Shown: piece by piece, positions 25,111 through 35,135 of the stretch | How the letters are laid out: each line of letters starts with the position of its first letter | Position numbering within the stretch: the stretch's first letter is position 1 | Source of the DNA: Taibaiella soli | GTDB lineage: Bacteria > Bacteroidota > Bacteroidia > Chitinophagales > Chitinophagaceae | Direction: 5' to 3' | DNA length: 64,000 bases | NCBI RefSeq assembly: GCF_003236175.1 | Contig: NZ_QKTW01000017.1 | Coordinates: 295,749 to 359,748 of the forward strand | Made by a program: the position numbers and the translations under genes | The notes under the pieces: generated by a model | Told to the model about the DNA's origin: nothing | The model's input: only the letters and a program-made list of their open reading frames with translations | The model's database searches: none

Positions 25111-27507
25111 ATGAAAAAAACTTTGTTTCACATACTAGCCGGATGGTTGATAGTATTAATGCTATCAGGCTGTGCACTATTGCAGCGAAAAATTATCGTG
25201 GTACTGAAAACGCCGCATAGCGAGAATTACGTGGTAGATGGAGATACACTCATCGAAGGGTATGCACTCAACCGAAACTACTGGATTGCCTATTCAGACA
25301 GAAACCCCAATGCTACCCGCACCAGCCGCGAAAATGAGATGCCTTTAAAAAAATTATCTTTTATGGAACCTGTTTGTGTTGTGCAGGAAAAAGGCGACTA
25401 CGTAAAGATTCTCAAATACAATGCAGATGTGGACCTTGCCGAAACAAAAGGCAACGTCTCCCGGAAAACAGCCAGGAACTATGGCTGGATAAAAAAAGAA
25501 CACCTGCTACTTTGGCCGGCTTCCCTGCAAAATAGCGCCACCCGTTACACCGTAAAAGCAGTAACTCATTTTGGGGGAAACGCTATTTTAAATCAACCTC
25601 AGCGTTTTATTACCAACGATTCATTACTGTTATTCACTACGCCTTCTTTGCAAACGCCGTCAGACAAAAAAATAAGCGCGGGCAAAATTGTATACCTATA
25701 TAAGCAATCACAGGATGGGAAAAGTGTGCTTATTGGTTCTGAGTCACTCGTAACGCCCGAAAACGCAAACCAAATAATGTTGGGATGGATCAGCAAAGAT
25801 GCTGTCGCAATCTGGGGCGCGCGGACCGCATTTAACTTATACGCCAATGCCCCCGATTCTATTGGCCTGTACCGAACGGAACAGGAACTGAATGTAACGG
25901 ATGTTTTCAAGCCGTTGCTGAACAGCAATGGCCTTAGAGCACGTAGCACTTTTGAAAACATTTTTCCGGTACGCAATAAAAATTGCTATAACAGCAAAAC
26001 GTTGCAGACCGGATATCTCGAAAATATTATGGACTATACCCACAACAGTGTGTACAATGTTTTGGGGCAAAGCATCGACTACCAGAAATATCAGAAAATT
26101 GTCAGCGACGGAGATCAAATCAACATCGTTTTCGTGTTCGACATATCGGACAACAACAAGAAATACTTCCCACTCATTAAATCTGTAATCCAAGATCTGC
26201 AGGTGTATTTTGACACAACCAATCAACTGAGAAATTGCAGATTCGGTGCGGTAACCTACCGGCACAATACACATGACGGAGACACGGTCGCTAGTGTCCT
26301 GCCGCTTTCCCGAAATTTGCAACAAGTAGAAAAATACATCGATAAGAAATTCGCCAAAAATCTCTATGCCGACGAATCTATCTATCAGCCTTTGTTTGCG
26401 GGTTTAAATGAGGCCTGCAACATGTTACAACCGGTAAAAGATCAGACCAATATTATCGCCGTAATAGGAACCACGGGCAACGACGATGCCGCTACGACAT
26501 ACAGCATGGAACAGGTAATCAAAAAGATCATCTATGTACAAGCGCGGATGCTGTTCTTTCAAACCATCAACAAAACCGCAGACGCTTACAATGACTTTAT
26601 GCTGGATGCAGAAAAAATCATTTTTAACTCTGCAACAAGTATTGCGGAATTAAAAAAGCAAAAACTCGTCGACATCAACGATGTTATTACGACACCTTCC
26701 TACAATATAAGTAATGGCGATTCTGGCATTTACAGTCTGGATTATCCACGCCAAAGCATGACGCAAGGCTTTGCCGTCTTCCCCAAAAAGGGAACTGTGA
26801 TGCAAGCCGGCGTTTTCCGGAAATGTTTTGACAGCCTGGCTAAACAAGTAACGAGTGACAACCGGAATGTCAGTCAAAAACTAACAGAATATTTCCGAAC
26901 GATTGGTATTAAAAGCACGTCATTCCGACCTGAATTTGCTGGATACACAGAGAAAGTAAACCTGAATCCAGACATGGCAAAATCATTTACTACCAGCGGC
27001 AACAGCTTTTTTATACCTGCCTATGTCAAAGCCGAACCAGGAAGTTTAGACATGCAAAATGTTTCATTTGGACTGTTTCTTAATGAAGCAGAATACGATA
27101 AACAGATGGAGCTGTTCTACCACATTTATGCGAAAACAGCTTCCGGAGAAAAATTCAGGAAGAAAAAAGCCTGTCGCAGGTATACGCGATTTATAAAACA
27201 TTATCTGGCCACTAATAAAATTCATACTGATGAGAAAGTAAAATGGATGACACTGGGTAATGTACTGTATTCCTATACCGGTTTTATTTCACCAAATCTG
27301 CTTTACAATAAAGTAACACTTTATAACCTCAAAAGTCTGAGCAAAGAAAAAACACTAAACATCTTCAACAGTTACAAATACGCTGCAGACGCAATGCAAG
27401 AAAAAAAGAACACGGCCCGCGTCAGAATAAATAATAACGGACATAGCTACTACTGGATTTCAGAAGATATGATGCCCGGAACAGTGCAGATGACAAAAGC
27501 TGAATAA
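25111..27507 (+). CDS. tssR: TssR, T6SSiii outer envelope protein with lipobox
   Basis: The 798-residue protein starts at ATG 25111 with a signal peptide ending in lipobox LSGC (LIVLMLSGCALLQ), so it should be lipid anchored. An SH3-like region (about 45-190; WIKKEHLLLWP, LGWISKDAVAIWG) precedes a von Willebrand A-like domain from about residue 338 (INIVFVFDISDNNKKYF, FGAVTYRHN), whose MIDAS site is only partly kept. Size, order and position after TssP match TssR, a defining protein of the Bacteroidota T6SS that contributes to the periplasmic and outer-membrane core. TssR is usually partnered by the lipoprotein TssQ, for which no gene is seen here. Confidence 0.87.
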   Translation: MKKTLFHILAGWLIVLMLSGCALLQRKIIVVLKTPHSENYVVDGDTLIEGYALNRNYWIAYSDRNPNATRTSRENEMPLKKLSFMEPVCVVQEKGDYVKILKYNADVDLAETKGNVSRKTARNYGWIKKEHLLLWPASLQNSATRYTVKAVTHFGGNAILNQPQRFITNDSLLLFTTPSLQTPSDKKISAGKIVYLYKQSQDGKSVLIGSESLVTPENANQIMLGWISKDAVAIWGARTAFNLYANAPDSIGLYRTEQELNVTDVFKPLLNSNGLRARSTFENIFPVRNKNCYNSKTLQTGYLENIMDYTHNSVYNVLGQSIDYQKYQKIVSDGDQINIVFVFDISDNNKKYFPLIKSVIQDLQVYFDTTNQLRNCRFGAVTYRHNTHDGDTVASVLPLSRNLQQVEKYIDKKFAKNLYADESIYQPLFAGLNEACNMLQPVKDQTNIIAVIGTTGNDDAATTYSMEQVIKKIIYVQARMLFFQTINKTADAYNDFMLDAEKIIFNSATSIAELKKQKLVDINDVITTPSYNISNGDSGIYSLDYPRQSMTQGFAVFPKKGTVMQAGVFRKCFDSLAKQVTSDNRNVSQKLTEYFRTIGIKSTSFRPEFAGYTEKVNLNPDMAKSFTTSGNSFFIPAYVKAEPGSLDMQNVSFGLFLNEAEYDKQMELFYHIYAKTASGEKFRKKKACRRYTRFIKHYLATNKIHTDEKVKWMTLGNVLYSYTGFISPNLLYNKVTLYNLKSLSKEKTLNIFNSYKYAADAMQEKKNTARVRINNNGHSYYWISEDMMPGTVQMTKAE

Positions 27508-27540
27508 CGATTCCAAATAACTATCCTGAAAAACTGATAC

Positions 27541-30036
27541 ATGAGCGTACCATTTGCAAACGACGCAGTCAAAAACATACTACACATAGCGGCAGCCATC
27601 GCGCGGGAAAACTATAACCCGGATTATGGCGCACCACATTTGCTTCGTGCATTAATGCATCCCGACACAGGCATGCAGGATTTTTTGCGCACGCTGGATA
27701 AAGACCCTGCCTATTTCATGGATTGGGCCGAAGTGCGTATCGAAGAATACCGGAAAACAAACACACTTCCGGAGGTCGCTGAACAAAATGAGGAAATAGA
27801 ACGGTTGCTGGACGAAGCGGATGAGGTACGCCTAAAACTAGGGCTGGGTGAAATATCCGCTTTATGCCTGCTTACTGCACTGGTAAAACCGCATGTGGTA
27901 TTTACCTCCCTACAATTAAAATCTTTGCCGCTCCGCGAAAGCGAAATCCTGTCATTATTCGAAAGCAAAGAACAGAATAAAATTCAGAATGTATCTGAAT
28001 TGATGACCGGGGCAAATCAACAGCACCGGCCAGACGGTGCGTTGCGTAAATATTGCATTGACAAAACAATCCTGGCCGCAAAAGGGAATATTGATCCGAT
28101 TATCGGTCGCGAGCGGGAAACACGAATGCTCATAGAAATACTGGGTCGCAGGAATAAACCAAATGTGATTATTACCGGCGAGCCCGGAGTCGGCAAAACA
28201 GCATTAGCAGATGGCCTTGCCTTTGAGATCAATGCAAACAATGTACCGTTGCATTTGCAAAAAGCGATACTGCTTGAGCTGGACCTGGGTGCACTGATGG
28301 CAGGTGCATCTTATAAAGGAGAAATAGAAGATCGGCTCAAGAAAGTAATTACGGAATTAAAAACGCTGGATAAGGCAATTTTGTTTATTGACGAAATACA
28401 CCAGCTACTGGACAGTAAAGGATCTCTTGGTACCGGCACCGCTAATCTGCTGAAGCCAGAATTAGCCAGAGGTGCTATTACCGTTATCGGCGCTACGACA
28501 CAAGAAGAATACCGAAAAATAATAGAACCGGATCAGGCATTCAGCCGCCGTTTTGAAGTCTTACCGATTCTTGAGCCAACTGAAGAAATCTGTTGCAAAA
28601 TGGTAGCGTTCCTGGCGCCTAAATATGAAGCGCATCACAAGATAGCAGTAGCGCCGGACGCCGTTGCAGAATGCGTGCGTCTCTCTAAAAGATATCTCAA
28701 GGAAAAACGATTGCCAGATGCCGCACTTGATCTGCTGGACAGAACTATGGCAGCCATCCGTATGCTGGAGGAAACCTCGCTGAGCGAACTGCAACTCTGG
28801 AAAGAGAAATTTGACGCGCTAAAGACTGACCATCACACGGACAGTACAACTGCAATAAAAGAATACCGCTGGTGCTACCAACTACTGCAAAATATGGTAA
28901 GCCCGATTTTATGGGGCAGTCTTGAAGAACAACCAGACATCAGCCGCATCGAAAATATTGCAGCGCTGCAGGCGATATTAGAACAAACCTATACAGTGCT
29001 TACCAGATTCAGCAAAATTAAAAGCGATACTGTTGGCAAACTGGAATTAGCGGCGGTAATGGCTGCAAAAACAGGCATCCCACTGGGAAAAATACAGGCG
29101 CAGGAGAAGGAAAAACTGCTAAATATGGAAAGCCTGCTGATGAAACGCGTAATAGGTCAGGATCATGCGCTAAAGGTACTTAGTGACGCAATCATCGAGA
29201 GCCGCAGTGGCATCAATAAACCGGGACAACCAATAGGTTCATTCTTTTTGCTTGGCCCCACAGGTACCGGTAAAACCGAACTGGCGAAATCGATAGCTGA
29301 ATTGCTCTTCAACGACGAAAAAGCAATGATCCGTTTTGATATGTCCGAATTTAAAGAAGAACATTCAGCAGCGTTGCTATACGGCGCGCCTCCGGGATAT
29401 GTCGGTTATGAAGAAGGTGGAATGCTGGTCAATAAAATCCGGCAGCAGCCCTACTCTGTTGTGCTCTTCGACGAAATAGAAAAAGCGCATCCTTCAGTAT
29501 TCGATGTTTTTCTTCAAATAATGGACGAAGGGAAAATAATGGATAAGCTGGGTAAAGAAGGCGATTTCAGCAATGCACTCATTCTGTTTACTTCCAATGT
29601 GGGCAGTCAACATGTGATTGAAAAGTTTGAACAACAAAAAATTCCAACCTCGCGGGAATTAATGAGCATTATGGCACAGAACTTCAGACCGGAATTCCTG
29701 GCACGTATTACCGAGATCTTACCATTTGCGCCAATTAGCGATGAAATGGCTGTTCGCATTTTTGACAAGCAGTTAAAAACGCTGATTCGTCCACTACAGC
29801 AAATGGGAATCAATTTTACCATAAGTATTGACGCAAAAAAACAGCTGGCGCTCAGCGGCTTCTCCACGCAATATGGCGCCCGGCAGATAGACGGCGTGAT
29901 CCGCAGCCAGCTTAGTCGTCCCGTATCCAAAATGATCGTACGGGAGCAAGTAAAAAATGGTGACACCATACAAGTATCACTTAATGCAGACGGCCTTCTG
30001 GATTGGTTAGTGACATCAAATGTTGAAACTAAATAA
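27541..30036 (+). CDS. tssH: TssH/ClpV sheath-disassembly ATPase
   Basis: ClpV hexamers pull contracted TssB/C sheath apart for recycling. The 831-residue protein has the Clp N-domain (1-150, ENYNPDYGAPHLLRALM), AAA module 1 with Walker A GEPGVGKT at 213-220 and Walker B ILFIDEIHQL, a short middle domain, and AAA module 2 with Walker A GPTGTGKT at 572-579, Walker B VVLFDEIEKAH and a C-terminal D2-small domain (YGARQIDGVIRSQL). The N-terminus lacks the duplicated repeat typical of housekeeping ClpB. Its place inside the tss operon makes it the dedicated TssH. The stop overlaps the next start by 17 bp. Confidence 0.95.
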   Translation: MSVPFANDAVKNILHIAAAIARENYNPDYGAPHLLRALMHPDTGMQDFLRTLDKDPAYFMDWAEVRIEEYRKTNTLPEVAEQNEEIERLLDEADEVRLKLGLGEISALCLLTALVKPHVVFTSLQLKSLPLRESEILSLFESKEQNKIQNVSELMTGANQQHRPDGALRKYCIDKTILAAKGNIDPIIGRERETRMLIEILGRRNKPNVIITGEPGVGKTALADGLAFEINANNVPLHLQKAILLELDLGALMAGASYKGEIEDRLKKVITELKTLDKAILFIDEIHQLLDSKGSLGTGTANLLKPELARGAITVIGATTQEEYRKIIEPDQAFSRRFEVLPILEPTEEICCKMVAFLAPKYEAHHKIAVAPDAVAECVRLSKRYLKEKRLPDAALDLLDRTMAAIRMLEETSLSELQLWKEKFDALKTDHHTDSTTAIKEYRWCYQLLQNMVSPILWGSLEEQPDISRIENIAALQAILEQTYTVLTRFSKIKSDTVGKLELAAVMAAKTGIPLGKIQAQEKEKLLNMESLLMKRVIGQDHALKVLSDAIIESRSGINKPGQPIGSFFLLGPTGTGKTELAKSIAELLFNDEKAMIRFDMSEFKEEHSAALLYGAPPGYVGYEEGGMLVNKIRQQPYSVVLFDEIEKAHPSVFDVFLQIMDEGKIMDKLGKEGDFSNALILFTSNVGSQHVIEKFEQQKIPTSRELMSIMAQNFRPEFLARITEILPFAPISDEMAVRIFDKQLKTLIRPLQQMGINFTISIDAKKQLALSGFSTQYGARQIDGVIRSQLSRPVSKMIVREQVKNGDTIQVSLNADGLLDWLVTSNVETK

Positions 30037-30886
30037 CGCTCAGATGCTTCCTTTGCGGTCTCTTTTCGTCACACTATTCATTGTATTCACCACTTATGCA
30101 AGCTGGTGTATGAATGGCATTGACACCACCGACAACAAAATAGCTTATTACCGGACTTCTGTAAACCGGAACAAAAATGTAGTCCAGTTTATTGACAAAG
30201 CCCTACAGGCATATGGACTTCCAAAAGCGTTGCACAATCTGGCATTGATAGAATCTGATTTTAACCGCAGCATCATATCAACCGCAAATGCAGTCGGCAC
30301 CTGGCAAATAACGCCAGTAGTCGCATCTGATTATGGACTACGTATTGACAGTACACACGATGAACGCTACGATTTATATAAAAGCACTCAGGTTGCCTGC
30401 CGCAATCTTGCAGACCTCTACGGCATGTATAAAAACTGGATACTTGTTGTAGCAGCCTACAACTGTGGTGCCGGCAGGGTGAACAAAGCAATTGCCAAAG
30501 CCGGCAGTAGTAATTACGCCGACTTCTTCCGCTTTTTGCCAAACGAGACAATCATGCATGTCTACAAATTCCAGTTGGCTTGTTATGCAAACAACGACCG
30601 CTACGAGATCAGAGTAAGCAAACCAGAATCAACGCCAGGAGCGGACGAATTACCACAGACACGGCCAGGCATCAGTCAGATAAACATCAGCGCGGGATAT
30701 AAACTTCTGATAATCGCTGACAAACTTCAGTTACCGCTGGAAGAACTACAACGATTGAATCCAGATTTCGAAAAAAAGATCAATGAAACGGGCAGCACTT
30801 TATTGTATTTGCCCACAGACAAAATGCCAGACTTTGTACTCATGCAAACCGAAGTGCTGAGCGAAAGTCTGGAAACCGAACAGTGA
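30020..30886 (+). CDS. T6SS-associated lytic transglycosylase with LysM-like tail
   Basis: The 288-residue protein has a signal peptide (LFVTLFIVFTTYASW) and a family-1 SLT lytic transglycosylase domain: ALIESDFNRSIISTANAVGTWQI split over residues 75-97 with catalytic Glu78, then AAYNCGAGRVNKAI. A C-terminal segment (INISAGYKLLIIADKLQLPLEELQRLNP) looks like a LysM peptidoglycan-binding motif. The family (MltD-like) cleaves glycan strands. The gene lies inside the tss operon, overlapping tssH, so it probably opens the peptidoglycan to let the trans-envelope complex assemble. ATG 30020 or 30044 may be used. Confidence 0.88.
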   Translation: MLKLNNAQMLPLRSLFVTLFIVFTTYASWCMNGIDTTDNKIAYYRTSVNRNKNVVQFIDKALQAYGLPKALHNLALIESDFNRSIISTANAVGTWQITPVVASDYGLRIDSTHDERYDLYKSTQVACRNLADLYGMYKNWILVVAAYNCGAGRVNKAIAKAGSSNYADFFRFLPNETIMHVYKFQLACYANNDRYEIRVSKPESTPGADELPQTRPGISQINISAGYKLLIIADKLQLPLEELQRLNPDFEKKINETGSTLLYLPTDKMPDFVLMQTEVLSESLETEQ

Positions 30887-30898
30887 AAAAACACTAAC

Positions 30899-31336
30899 AT
30901 GAATTCGAATTATAAGTTACCCTTCAATCCCACAAGTCTGTTTTGCGAGGATGGAAAAATTGCGACTTGTCGCATGGAAGAAAGTATCGCGCAAAATATC
31001 ATGTTGCTGATTACCACCCGTCCCGGAGAAAACCGGTTTGATCCGGATTATGGGAATGCCGTTTGGGACACTGAATTTGAAAATGCTACTTCAGAAAAAG
31101 ACTGGGAGCGGATATTCTGCGCAAGCATGGCAACAGCAATTGAACGATACGAAACACGAATATGTAAGCCGGAAATTACTGTGCGCGTGAACCATGTGGA
31201 ACAAACATATGACAACAAAAAATTCGTAGAAATAAAAAAGAAAGCCGTTATCCGGATAAAAGCCTTACTGAAGGAAAACTTTGAGACATTCCATTTTGCA
31301 ACGGAAATATTTCTGAGTCCGCTTTCCGTAGACTAA
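30899..31336 (+). CDS. tssE: TssE, gp25-like baseplate protein
   Basis: TssE is a wedge component of the T6SS baseplate, homologous to phage T4 gp25. The 145-residue protein has the gp25 signature: SIAQNIMLLITTRPGENRFDPDYG at residues about 27-50 (the RPGE..F.P.YG pattern), followed by an amphipathic helix and a beta-strand core. It is soluble. It lies 12 bp after the transglycosylase and 14 bp before tssF, the common E-F-G order. Confidence 0.92.
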   Translation: MNSNYKLPFNPTSLFCEDGKIATCRMEESIAQNIMLLITTRPGENRFDPDYGNAVWDTEFENATSEKDWERIFCASMATAIERYETRICKPEITVRVNHVEQTYDNKKFVEIKKKAVIRIKALLKENFETFHFATEIFLSPLSVD

Positions 31337-31350
31337 AAAATTGAACAGAG

Positions 31351-33234
31351 ATGATGAGACAGGTATTAAACGTGGATTCAAAAGAGGCAATCAAAGCACG
31401 GATGTTGCAGAACGCAGCCACACTCTGGGGTATTAAAAATCCGCAGGCACTGGACCCATTCGTAAAACTTTTGATTGAAGCCTTCGCTGCAGAAATATTC
31501 CGGCTCAGTAACGAAACGGAACGGATTGAGGCACGTTTGGTCGAAAAAATAGCCAGATTGCTTACACCATCGATCTATACAATTCCTCAGCCTGCTCATG
31601 CAATCGCCCGTGCATTACCGCTTGACCCGATTTGCATATTAAACAGCGAACAGGAATTCAGACATTCGATAATACTCCCCGCACAGTACAAAGGAGATTC
31701 GGAAACAACCTTTGGAATTAACTTTACAGCGGTCGACGGCGTAGAGCTGTCCCACACCGATATCGCCTGCATTGCGACGGGATATGGCTGCAAGTGGTTT
31801 GACGCCAAAATGAACCGCAGTGCAATCGCCTATACAAATGCAATGCCCATTAACTACGGAGAAATGTGGCTTGCGCTCGACATCAGTAAAATGGGATCTG
31901 ATTTTCCGGAATCGCTATCCTTCTATTTTGCCAATCCGGCATTTGAACAGCTGCAATGGATCTATCAGTTACTTCCATATGCAACGGCTAGTATAGCCGG
32001 TCATCCACTGATTATAACACCGGGCCTTTCCTATATTTCCAAACCGCTAGCCGACGGTTATGAGGAAATTTTTAATGACTTTGATATTCAAAGACGTATT
32101 ACCGACGATATAAAAAAACAATACGATCCACAGTTTATTACGCTAACCGGATTTCCGGATCAAATAAAAAAACAAGTCACCAATCTACCTGCATCACTCT
32201 GCCAGAATTTTACCGCACAGGACGTTGAAAGCAATTTTACGAAACCATACCTATGGCTTAAACTGAAATTTCCACCGCAGTATACATTTGACATACTCGA
32301 CCAATTTTTCGTCAGCCTGAATGCGTTTCCCCTGATCAACAGGAAATGGGAACACAAGGATTATAAAGTAGAAATCACAAGTGACAATATTCCGATAGAA
32401 TCGACGGCAGGAACACATTTCCTTTCTGTTCAAAAAGTACAGGATGACCACGGCAGGCATTATACCGAAATCCCTTACGGTGGCATTAATAACATGGCGA
32501 CCGGACATTATTCTGTAAGGCGGAGCGGCATGGAGCGTTATGACAAACGCAGCGCGCTCGATATCGCAAACTATATGCTGGAGCTCGGGCGCGATGAAGT
32601 AGCAGCCTTCGGGTCATTAACCAACAGCGACGGAAAAGAACCCGCAAAAGAAATTGTCATACATCTGAACCGGCTGGAACGCGCGGCAAAAGAAATACGG
32701 CGCACAGCACTCGACGCTCCGGTTTATATTGTCATTGAACCACAGGAAAAAGTAGAACAAATCAATCTCGGATATTGGGTTACCAATGGTACACTCGCCA
32801 ATAATTTCAGAGCCGGACAAATATTAAAAGCAGACACAGGCGCTTTGCTGGCCGACAATACGCTTACACTGTTAAGCGCAACCAGAGGCGGAGATGGGCC
32901 GCAGACCGGCACCGACAGTATTAATGCATATCGTTATGCGCTCACCTCAAGAGACCGTATTGTCACATTTCTCGATATCAAAAATTTCTGTCAATACGAA
33001 TTAAAAGGCGTTATTAAATCTGTACTGGTAAAGAAGGGAACGGCACTGAGTTCAAAGCCGAAGGAAGGATTTGTGCGTACCACCGATATATTCATTACCG
33101 TAATCAATTACAGCTCTTATCCCCAATACTATTGGCAGGCAAAAGAGCAGGAATTGATTCAGAAAATAGATGCCCGCGCAGTAGACGGTGTAACGAGGCG
33201 TGTTTTTATAGCTGCAGAAAATAAAAACGCATAA
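31351..33234 (+). CDS. tssF: TssF baseplate protein
   Basis: TssF is the main wedge protein of the T6SS baseplate, working with TssG, TssE and TssK. The 627-residue length matches the family. The N-terminus (SKEAIKARMLQNAATLWGI...DPFVKLLIEAFAAEIFRLSNE) and the segment VEKIARLLTPSIYTIPQPAHAIA are the conserved TssF opening; the middle and C-terminus (TGTDSINAYRYALTSRDRIVTFLDI) fit the jelly-roll and C-terminal parts. It is encoded directly before tssG with a 4-bp gap, so the two are coupled and probably made in fixed ratio. Confidence 0.92.
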   Translation: MMRQVLNVDSKEAIKARMLQNAATLWGIKNPQALDPFVKLLIEAFAAEIFRLSNETERIEARLVEKIARLLTPSIYTIPQPAHAIARALPLDPICILNSEQEFRHSIILPAQYKGDSETTFGINFTAVDGVELSHTDIACIATGYGCKWFDAKMNRSAIAYTNAMPINYGEMWLALDISKMGSDFPESLSFYFANPAFEQLQWIYQLLPYATASIAGHPLIITPGLSYISKPLADGYEEIFNDFDIQRRITDDIKKQYDPQFITLTGFPDQIKKQVTNLPASLCQNFTAQDVESNFTKPYLWLKLKFPPQYTFDILDQFFVSLNAFPLINRKWEHKDYKVEITSDNIPIESTAGTHFLSVQKVQDDHGRHYTEIPYGGINNMATGHYSVRRSGMERYDKRSALDIANYMLELGRDEVAAFGSLTNSDGKEPAKEIVIHLNRLERAAKEIRRTALDAPVYIVIEPQEKVEQINLGYWVTNGTLANNFRAGQILKADTGALLADNTLTLLSATRGGDGPQTGTDSINAYRYALTSRDRIVTFLDIKNFCQYELKGVIKSVLVKKGTALSSKPKEGFVRTTDIFITVINYSSYPQYYWQAKEQELIQKIDARAVDGVTRRVFIAAENKNA

Positions 33235-33238
33235 TCGT

Positions 33239-34174
33239 ATGAAACGAAAATCCATTTTACCGCGGCATCCTAACGGGCTCAAAACTGATTTCAAAGCTGA
33301 AGTTGTCGCAGCTGCGCTGCTTCAGTTTTATGACTCGGCACAAAGCGTTTATATCAAACGGCTCGGTAATCGCGGCAGAGCGAAGAAAAAGGATATCGCC
33401 CGGATATGGGAAGACCATATGTCGCTCACACCATGTGATATTGTCATTGAAGTGAACCGGGAAGGCATATACGATTACATGCCAGAAGGTGTTTTTCATA
33501 AACCCACTTTGGGAAAAATAAAGCATGGAACGGAGGCCGTTATTGCAGCCATAAGAGAACAACGACGTCAGGAAAATGACAACAGACTTTTCTTCAGTCC
33601 GTTTGAACAGGAAACTTTTTTGCAGGAAATATTTGCGCTAAGCATTGAACAACGTATCGACAACAAAGGACTACATGATAATTTGCTGCAGCTTATCTAC
33701 CCGCTCTGGCCGTTGTTGGAGCAACTAGATACCGCGACCGCCAAAATTTTCATTTACCTGCTGCCATTTTTCTATATGGCCAGCGGCAATAAAAAGTGGT
33801 TTACAAAAATATTGCAGTCATTACTTGGCTATCCGATAACGATAACAGAAGTACCGCATCTCATGAAGATTGACCGGCATCATCCAGAAATCGATTTCCG
33901 GATCAAGAGATTAGGTATCAGCACGGTACTCACCGGAGATCATTTCGACGGCAATACAAACTGGCAATTAACCATTGGACCGGTTGATGCAAAAGATGCT
34001 ACGGCTTTTTTACCCAACAGCAAAATGAATCAGCTGCTACTGGCCATTTATGAAAATTTCGCACCCGAAGAAACTGAAATTAAGCAGAAACTAAGCATCC
34101 GTCACAAACCTTTCCGCCTTTCCAACCGCAAAAATGAATGGAGCGGACACCTTGGCTATACAACCTTTATTTAA
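33239..34174 (+). CDS. tssG: TssG baseplate protein
   Basis: The 311-residue protein follows tssF by 4 bp in the usual order and has the length of T6SSiii TssG, which binds TssF in the baseplate wedge. The middle (LLQLIYPLWPLLEQLDTATAKIFIYLLPFF) and C-terminal parts show the helix-rich to beta-rich change typical of the family, with LTIGPVDAKDATAFLPNSKMNQLL near the end. Sequence conservation is low in this family, so the assignment leans on gene order. No membrane segment is expected; the hydrophobic middle is a buried helix. Confidence 0.85.
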   Translation: MKRKSILPRHPNGLKTDFKAEVVAAALLQFYDSAQSVYIKRLGNRGRAKKKDIARIWEDHMSLTPCDIVIEVNREGIYDYMPEGVFHKPTLGKIKHGTEAVIAAIREQRRQENDNRLFFSPFEQETFLQEIFALSIEQRIDNKGLHDNLLQLIYPLWPLLEQLDTATAKIFIYLLPFFYMASGNKKWFTKILQSLLGYPITITEVPHLMKIDRHHPEIDFRIKRLGISTVLTGDHFDGNTNWQLTIGPVDAKDATAFLPNSKMNQLLLAIYENFAPEETEIKQKLSIRHKPFRLSNRKNEWSGHLGYTTFI

Positions 34175-34183
34175 ATACGAAAC

Positions 34184-35116
34184 ATGATACTGACAGGCAT
34201 ATTCATACAATATCTGCTCTTCCCGCTGATTGCATTTGCAATGATCGGCGTGATGATCCTGCTAAAAAAGAAAAACGATTTTATACAGAACAAACGACTC
34301 GTGGTTTATCCATTGGTGGCTGTACTAATTTTGGCTATTCCCGGAATCGGAGGAATGTTGGGTAATAAATTCAGCCCGTGGGGATATCTCGCAGCGCAGC
34401 TGTTCTATCTCGTTTTAGGCAGATGGCATGTTGGTTTACTACATCATTATTTCACGGGCGATCGTACCACCGTTGTACCAACCGATGAACAAAGGGAAGC
34501 GAGGAGCTACGCTATCTTTTTCGAAATAGCAATTACTATTTTGATAATGGCCATTGGCGGATACATCTTTAGCTTTCTATTCAACTGGCTGAGCCCTTAT
34601 AAAGGCTACAACATAGTTGCCGTAACATGTATACTCAGCTTCATCGTTCCACTGCTGTTTCACTATACTTACCGAAGTTTTGTTGCGATTCCCTTTGCGA
34701 TATATAGCGTTTGGGAAGTACCTAAAGAAAAAAACGACGACAATATAATTTCCGGCGATATCGGCAATCTGACGGTCGTCAACCTGGAGCTTACCAAGAC
34801 AACCCACGACGGCAGGCGCATCACGCTTCAGGTGAAGGCCCCGGAAAATATCCCATTCGGAGATTGGATGCACCGCGTACTTATGGACCACAAGGAGAAA
34901 AATCAGTCGGACCGCATCGACACTGCTACCGAGGATGGAAATCCTTATGGCTGGGTGTTCTACATAAAACCTTCTTTTTTCCGGCCGCGCCAATATCTCG
35001 ACTTTGAAAAAACAATCGCGCAAAACCATATCAAAAGAAAACACATGGTAGTATGCAGAAGAGTTATCAATGGCGAAGAAGAAAAGATAATCGCACTGGG
35101 AACACCTAATAAATAA
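34184..35116 (+). CDS. tssN: TssN inner-membrane protein of T6SSiii
   Basis: The 310-residue protein has four to five membrane helices in its N-terminal two thirds (YLLFPLIAFAMIGVMILL, LVVYPLVAVLILAIPGIG, a segment near LAAQLFYLVLG, ITILIMAIGGYIFSFLF, IVAVTCILSFIVPLLF) and a cytoplasmic domain from about residue 170 to the end (ISGDIGNLTVVNLELTKTT). This topology is characteristic of TssN, the inner-membrane hub of the Bacteroidota trans-envelope complex that takes the place of TssL/M. It lies between tssG and tssK, where it can contact the baseplate. Confidence 0.88.
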   Translation: MILTGIFIQYLLFPLIAFAMIGVMILLKKKNDFIQNKRLVVYPLVAVLILAIPGIGGMLGNKFSPWGYLAAQLFYLVLGRWHVGLLHHYFTGDRTTVVPTDEQREARSYAIFFEIAITILIMAIGGYIFSFLFNWLSPYKGYNIVAVTCILSFIVPLLFHYTYRSFVAIPFAIYSVWEVPKEKNDDNIISGDIGNLTVVNLELTKTTHDGRRITLQVKAPENIPFGDWMHRVLMDHKEKNQSDRIDTATEDGNPYGWVFYIKPSFFRPRQYLDFEKTIAQNHIKRKHMVVCRRVINGEEEKIIALGTPNK

Positions 35117-35135
35117 TTCAAAAAAACAGAATCGA

